From Deltaproteobacteria bacterium (GTDB lineage: Bacteria > Desulfobacterota > DSM-4660 > Desulfatiglandales > Desulfatiglandaceae): a stretch of DNA of 9,559 nucleotides. Positions 7,188 through 9,559 of this stretch are shown piece by piece. The translations under genes were made by a program, and so were the position numbers. The stretch covers positions 1 through 9,559 of the forward strand of contig JAFDJF010000036.1 of NCBI GenBank assembly GCA_019307645.1, written 5' to 3'. Below the pieces are notes generated by a model, which ran no database searches, was not told the DNA's origin, and saw only the letters and a program-made list of their open reading frames with translations. How positions within the stretch are numbered: the first letter of the stretch is position 1; each line of letters starts with the position of its first letter.

Positions 7188-7249
7188 GTCTGGGAAATTC
7201 TCCCGGACGTCTGGGACTTTCCCCTATCAAAATGAGGGATTTCCCCTAT
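7188..7249. repeat. Array of three GGGA-TCCC inverted repeats, about 21 bases apart
   Basis: Three small dyads have the form GGGA-N(5,3,2)-TCCC: 7192-7204, 7213-7223 and 7236-7245, with centres near 7198, 7218 and 7240.5. The first two share the direct repeat GTCTGGGA (7188-7195, 7209-7216), and the last two share TTTCCCCTAT. The first dyad extends to 8-base arms GTCTGGGA/TCCCGGAC (7188-7208) with one G-T pair. Spacing near two helical turns would place them on one face of the DNA, as in cooperative operators; a degenerate mobile repeat is the alternative. A further pair, CCCCT/AGGGG, spans 7243-7260. Confidence 0.6.
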
Positions 7250-7274
7250 AGACACAGGGGTGGCCGATATGCTA

Positions 7275-7300
7275 TAAGATTTTTATCTTAACAATTTTTT
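7275..7300 (+). terminator. Weak AT-rich hairpin with T-run
   Basis: TAAGAT-TTTT-ATCTTA (7275-7290) forms a perfect 6-base stem, followed shortly by six Ts (7295-7300). The stem is AT-rich, so it would be a weak terminator for the desaturase transcript. The remaining 100 bases before the next gene show only the repeated TTTAACCA (7306-7313 and 7315-7322) and no clear promoter. Confidence 0.35.
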
Positions 7301-7401
7301 CCCCCTTTAACCATTTTAACCAACCTGGGTGGAGGAAAGCGTTAAGAAAGAGCCAGTTTCAAAAACATTTTGGAAAATTTCAAATTTAAGGGGGTGTTCT
7401 A

Positions 7402-7647
7402 ATGAAAGTTGGAAGAATAGAGAAAGATGTGCCCTTTCCTGAAGTCCATTCTAAATTCAAATTTCCATGGCCTGAAATGGAAGTGGGCGATTCAGTCCTG
7501 ATTAAAACAGGAAAGGCGGAAACTGTCGACTTACTAAAGCGCAAAGTCAAAGGGGCAGCTCGTTATTACGGGGTCAAGACCAACAAAAGATTCAGATCTC
7601 TTATCAACCGGGAAGAAGATGGCGTAAGAGTATGGCGGGTGGAGTAG
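7402..7647 (+). CDS. Small basic protein of unknown function (81 aa)
   Basis: The product has three visible parts: a Pro-rich start ending in FPWPEMEVGDS (21-31), a Lys/Arg-rich middle (46-65) with AARYYGVKTNKRFRS, and a C-terminal GVRVWRV (74-80). I recall a similar layout (x-M-x-VGDS early, basic helix, G-V-R-V-W-R end) in small uncharacterised proteins found on phages, plasmids and chromosomes, but I cannot name a family with certainty. The basic middle suggests nucleic-acid contact; this is inference. It has no signal peptide or membrane segment. ATG 7402 is preceded by AAGGGGGTG, a strong ribosome site. It stands downstream of the GGGA-TCCC array and upstream of a palindrome-rich gap before the KstD-like gene, so it could be a local regulator. 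Its arginine codons are mixed (four AGA, four CGN), unlike either large neighbour. Confidence 0.75.
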   Translation: MKVGRIEKDVPFPEVHSKFKFPWPEMEVGDSVLIKTGKAETVDLLKRKVKGAARYYGVKTNKRFRSLINREEDGVRVWRVE

Positions 7648-7659
7648 GACCACCTAAAG

Positions 7660-7671
7660 CATTCCGGAATG
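7660..7671. repeat. Perfect 12-base palindrome CATTCCGGAATG
   Basis: It begins 12 bases after the 81-aa gene's stop. Self-complementary without spacer, it could be a protein-binding site; GGTGG/CCACC (7638-7654) forms another small stem over the stop codon just before it. Confidence 0.4.
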
Positions 7672-7719
7672 ACATATGGATTGTATCAGTAACTTTCCTG
7701 CATGGCCGTCAGTGATTTG

Positions 7720-7761
7720 CAAGGGATCAACATATATTCCAGTCAAAATGTTGGTCCCTTG
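7720..7761. repeat. Long inverted repeat upstream of the KstD-like gene
   Basis: CAAGGGATCAACAT (7720-7733) and ATGTTGGTCCCTTG (7748-7761) are 14-base arms differing at a single position, which becomes a U-G pair in RNA, around a 14-base A/T-rich loop. There is no T-run after it, so a simple terminator is unlikely; an operator or a leader hairpin is more probable. It ends 17 bases before the start codon. Confidence 0.65.
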
Positions 7762-7777
7762 TTTAAAGGGGTTAAAC
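7761..7777 (+). promoter_or_regulatory. Ribosome site held in the loop of a hairpin
   Basis: GTTTAA (7761-7766) and TTAAAC (7772-7777) are perfect inverted arms around AGGGG (7767-7771), the ribosome site for the ATG at 7779 (7 bases away). The left arm shares one base with the larger inverted repeat before it, so the two structures compete only at that base. Confidence 0.5.
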
Positions 7778-7778
7778 C

Positions 7779-9488
7779 ATGGGTTCTGAAGCAGCAAACT
7801 GGAATCACAGTGTAGATGTGCTGGTCGTCGGTTCCGGCGGGGGGGCAATGACTGCAGCAATACGCGCCCACGACCTGGGAGCCAACACGCTGGTAATTGA
7901 AAAAACTGACATGTATGGCGGCACCACGGCAATGGGTGGTGGAGTGATTTGGGTCCCTGACAGCCACCTGATGGCTGAGCTGAACCTGAAAGACGACAAA
8001 GAGAAGGGATTCGAATACATTAAATACCTCTCTCGGGGAGAGGTTCCCGATGAACGTATCCGTGCTTATGTTGAGAAAGCCCCTGAAATGCTGCGCTGGG
8101 TGCACGACAAGACCCGCCTGCGGTTTACCTCTCTGGACATCTATCCCGACTACTACCCCGCTGCTCCCGGCTACATGCCTGGCGGCCGCAGCCACGACCC
8201 CTGTGCCTTTGACGGTAAATTGCTGGGTGACGACATCATGAACCTGAGGGAGCTGCATCCCCAGACCCTGATCTTTGGACGCCTCACGATGGAAACCATG
8301 GAGTTCCGCACTGTTTTTCAGAAATCCAAAGGCTGGGTCGGCCTGATGATGAAAGTGGCCCTGCAATACCTGTTTGATATCAGACAGCGCTTCAGAAGCA
8401 AACGCAGCCGCCGCCTCACCCTGGGTAACTCCGTAGCCGGTTCCCTGCGTATGTCCATGATTGATCGCGATATCCCTTTCTGGCTCAACTGCCCCATGAA
8501 AGAGCTGATCAAGGAGGGCGATCGGGTGACGGGTGTCGTTGCCGAAAAGGACGGCAAACAAATCCACATCAAAGCCGAGAAGGGCGTCATCCTGGGTGCC
8601 GGTGGTTTTGAGAAGAACCAGGAGATGCGCGAGGAGTATTTACCCAAACCTACCCGGGCACGCTGGTCCACCGGCTCTCCCGGCAACACAGGGGATATTA
8701 TTCGCGCCGGAAAAGCCATTGGCGCTGACCTCGGCTTTATGGACGATGCCTGGTGGGGGCCCACTGTGGTCGTACCCGGTGAGGATTTCGGCCGCATGAT
8801 GATCGTAGAAAAATCTTTGCCCGGCTGTTTGTTTGTAGACAAAAAGGGCAGGCGCTTCACCGATGAGGCCGCGCCCTATATCGAAGTGGTCAAAGACATG
8901 TACAAACGGCAGGATGAAGGTACCGAGTGTGTTCCCGCCTATATGATCTTCGGCGCTACCTATCGCAAAAAATACCCCGTAGGCCCGGTCTTCCCCGGTG
9001 AGAATCAGCCGAATGCCTTTGTACCCAAGGCGTTGTGGGACAGCTATATCTATAAAGCGGATTCTGTTCGCGAACTGGCAGAGAAAATGGATATCGATCC
9101 TGCCGGCCTGGAGCAGTCGGTGAGCAACATGAACGGATATGCCGAATCCGGTAAAGACGAGGAATACGACAAGGGCGGCACCGAATATGACAGGTTCTAT
9201 GGTGACGAAGCCTGTGGCTACCCCAACCCCTGCCTCTCACCCATTGATGCCCCCTACTATGGTGTGCGGGTATATGCCGGAGAGCTTGGCACCAAGGGTG
9301 GCCTGATGGCTAATGAAAAGAGCATGGTCCTGGACACCAGCGGGAACACTATCAAGGGACTCTATGCCATTGGCAACTGTTCCGCTGCATTGATGGGCCC
9401 TACCTACGCCGGCGCCGGCTCCACCGTTGGCCCTGCCATGACTTTCGGGTATATCGCAGCCGAAGATGCCATGACCGCGTCAGAGTAG
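7779..9488 (+). CDS. FAD-dependent dehydrogenase resembling 3-ketosteroid-delta1-dehydrogenase
   Basis: The 569-aa protein belongs to the fumarate-reductase/KstD flavoprotein superfamily. The FAD site is VDVLVVGSGGG (G18-G22), E41 and MYGGTTAMGGGVIWVP (45-60). DYYPAAPGYMPGGR resembles the KstD segment bearing a catalytic Tyr. The end of the protein has GELGTKGGLM, GLYAIGN and MGPTYAGAGSTVGPAMTFG, where Y543 and G547 fit the Tyr/Gly pair (Tyr487/Gly491, as I recall, in Rhodococcus KstD1) that polarises the 3-keto group. KstD enzymes remove hydrogens from C1-C2 of 3-ketosteroids. The exact substrate here is unproven; another cyclic enone is possible. It has no signal peptide, haem motif or flavin-transfer site, so it is probably cytoplasmic. 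Base and codon use differ from the neighbours: 27 of 32 arginines use CGN, against 1 of 17 in the desaturase, and sampled stretches reach 63-65% G+C. Transfer from another lineage is likely. A strong terminator follows. Confidence 0.88.
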   Translation: MGSEAANWNHSVDVLVVGSGGGAMTAAIRAHDLGANTLVIEKTDMYGGTTAMGGGVIWVPDSHLMAELNLKDDKEKGFEYIKYLSRGEVPDERIRAYVEKAPEMLRWVHDKTRLRFTSLDIYPDYYPAAPGYMPGGRSHDPCAFDGKLLGDDIMNLRELHPQTLIFGRLTMETMEFRTVFQKSKGWVGLMMKVALQYLFDIRQRFRSKRSRRLTLGNSVAGSLRMSMIDRDIPFWLNCPMKELIKEGDRVTGVVAEKDGKQIHIKAEKGVILGAGGFEKNQEMREEYLPKPTRARWSTGSPGNTGDIIRAGKAIGADLGFMDDAWWGPTVVVPGEDFGRMMIVEKSLPGCLFVDKKGRRFTDEAAPYIEVVKDMYKRQDEGTECVPAYMIFGATYRKKYPVGPVFPGENQPNAFVPKALWDSYIYKADSVRELAEKMDIDPAGLEQSVSNMNGYAESGKDEEYDKGGTEYDRFYGDEACGYPNPCLSPIDAPYYGVRVYAGELGTKGGLMANEKSMVLDTSGNTIKGLYAIGNCSAALMGPTYAGAGSTVGPAMTFGYIAAEDAMTASE

Positions 9489-9507
9489 GTTTATCCCTAA
9501 CACCGGG

Positions 9508-9537
9508 AATCAGGGCCGCATATGCGGCCCTGATTTT
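9508..9537 (+). terminator. Rho-independent terminator after the KstD-like gene
   Basis: A perfect 28-base palindrome (9508-9535) has arms AATCAGGGCCGC and GCGGCCCTGATT around an ATAT loop, followed by TTTT (9534-9537). It begins 20 bases after the stop codon. Its symmetry with A-run and T-run on both sides would allow it to work in both directions. Confidence 0.88.
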
Positions 9538-9559
9538 CCGCAACGAACATCCCCGAAAT

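Noticed and set aside
7213..7222. GGGACTTTCC equals the eukaryotic NF-kappaB site
   Set aside because: The DNA is bacterial; the match is a by-product of the GGGA-TCCC dyad array.
7188..7260. CRISPR array
   Set aside because: Units are too short and imperfect, with no distinct spacers and no cas genes in the window.
7250..7290. Possible sigma54 (-24/-12) promoter: GG-N10-GC around 7259-7272
   Set aside because: Only the GG and GC with the right spacing match; the flanking TGGCAC and TTGC consensus is poor and the leader to 7402 would be long.
7743..8567. Minus-strand open frame of 274 codons
   Set aside because: It is antisense to the FAD-binding domain of the KstD-like gene; its length is explained by the GC-rich codon bias of that gene, and it shows no family features.

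Overview
The window looks like chromosomal DNA of a free-living, probably anaerobic, Gram-negative bacterium, most likely of the Desulfobacterota/deltaproteobacterial type. This is inferred from the style of the YgiQ-family radical SAM protein, the outer-membrane-type lipoprotein and the mix of pyruvate-dehydrogenase-like E1 subunits with FAD oxidoreductases. No rRNA, tRNA, CRISPR array, transposase or integrase is visible.

Layout. The left half (1-5257) is read on the minus strand. A good sigma70-type promoter (5229-5257) drives a metallophosphoesterase lipoprotein, then E1-alpha and E1-beta subunits of a thiamine-diphosphate 2-oxo-acid (acetoin/pyruvate-type) dehydrogenase. A hairpin overlaps the E1-beta stop codon. 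Next comes a 66-codon remnant of an FAD-dependent dehydrogenase, and finally a ygiQ-like radical SAM gene, intact for 580 codons, that runs off the left edge. The first three genes are separated by only 26-29 bases and look like an operon; no E2 (lipoyl acyltransferase) or E3 gene is present. The right half (5559-9537) is read on the plus strand. A near-consensus promoter (5559-5587) drives a phytoene-desaturase/amine-oxidase-type FAD enzyme. A spacer with three GGGA...TCCC inverted repeats at about 21-base intervals follows, then a small basic 81-aa protein of unknown function, then a block of palindromes, and then a full-length FAD dehydrogenase resembling 3-ketosteroid-delta1-dehydrogenase. 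That last gene is closed by a perfect terminator palindrome.

How it fits together. The window is rich in redox enzymes: two complete flavoproteins, one flavoprotein remnant and an E1 pair. The remnant (minus strand) and the full-length KstD-like gene (plus strand) are homologous at their N-termini, so an older copy appears to have been deleted while a second copy survives at the other end. The full-length copy has very different arginine codon usage (5 of 32 Arg codons AGA/AGG, against 16 of 17 in the desaturase), which suggests it arrived by horizontal transfer. I see no convincing complete new defence or mobile system. The most notable unexplained signals are the 21-22-base-spaced repeat array (7188-7249), the two adjacent hairpins abutting the start of the KstD-like gene (7720-7777), and the orphan E1 pair behind a lipoprotein phosphoesterase.
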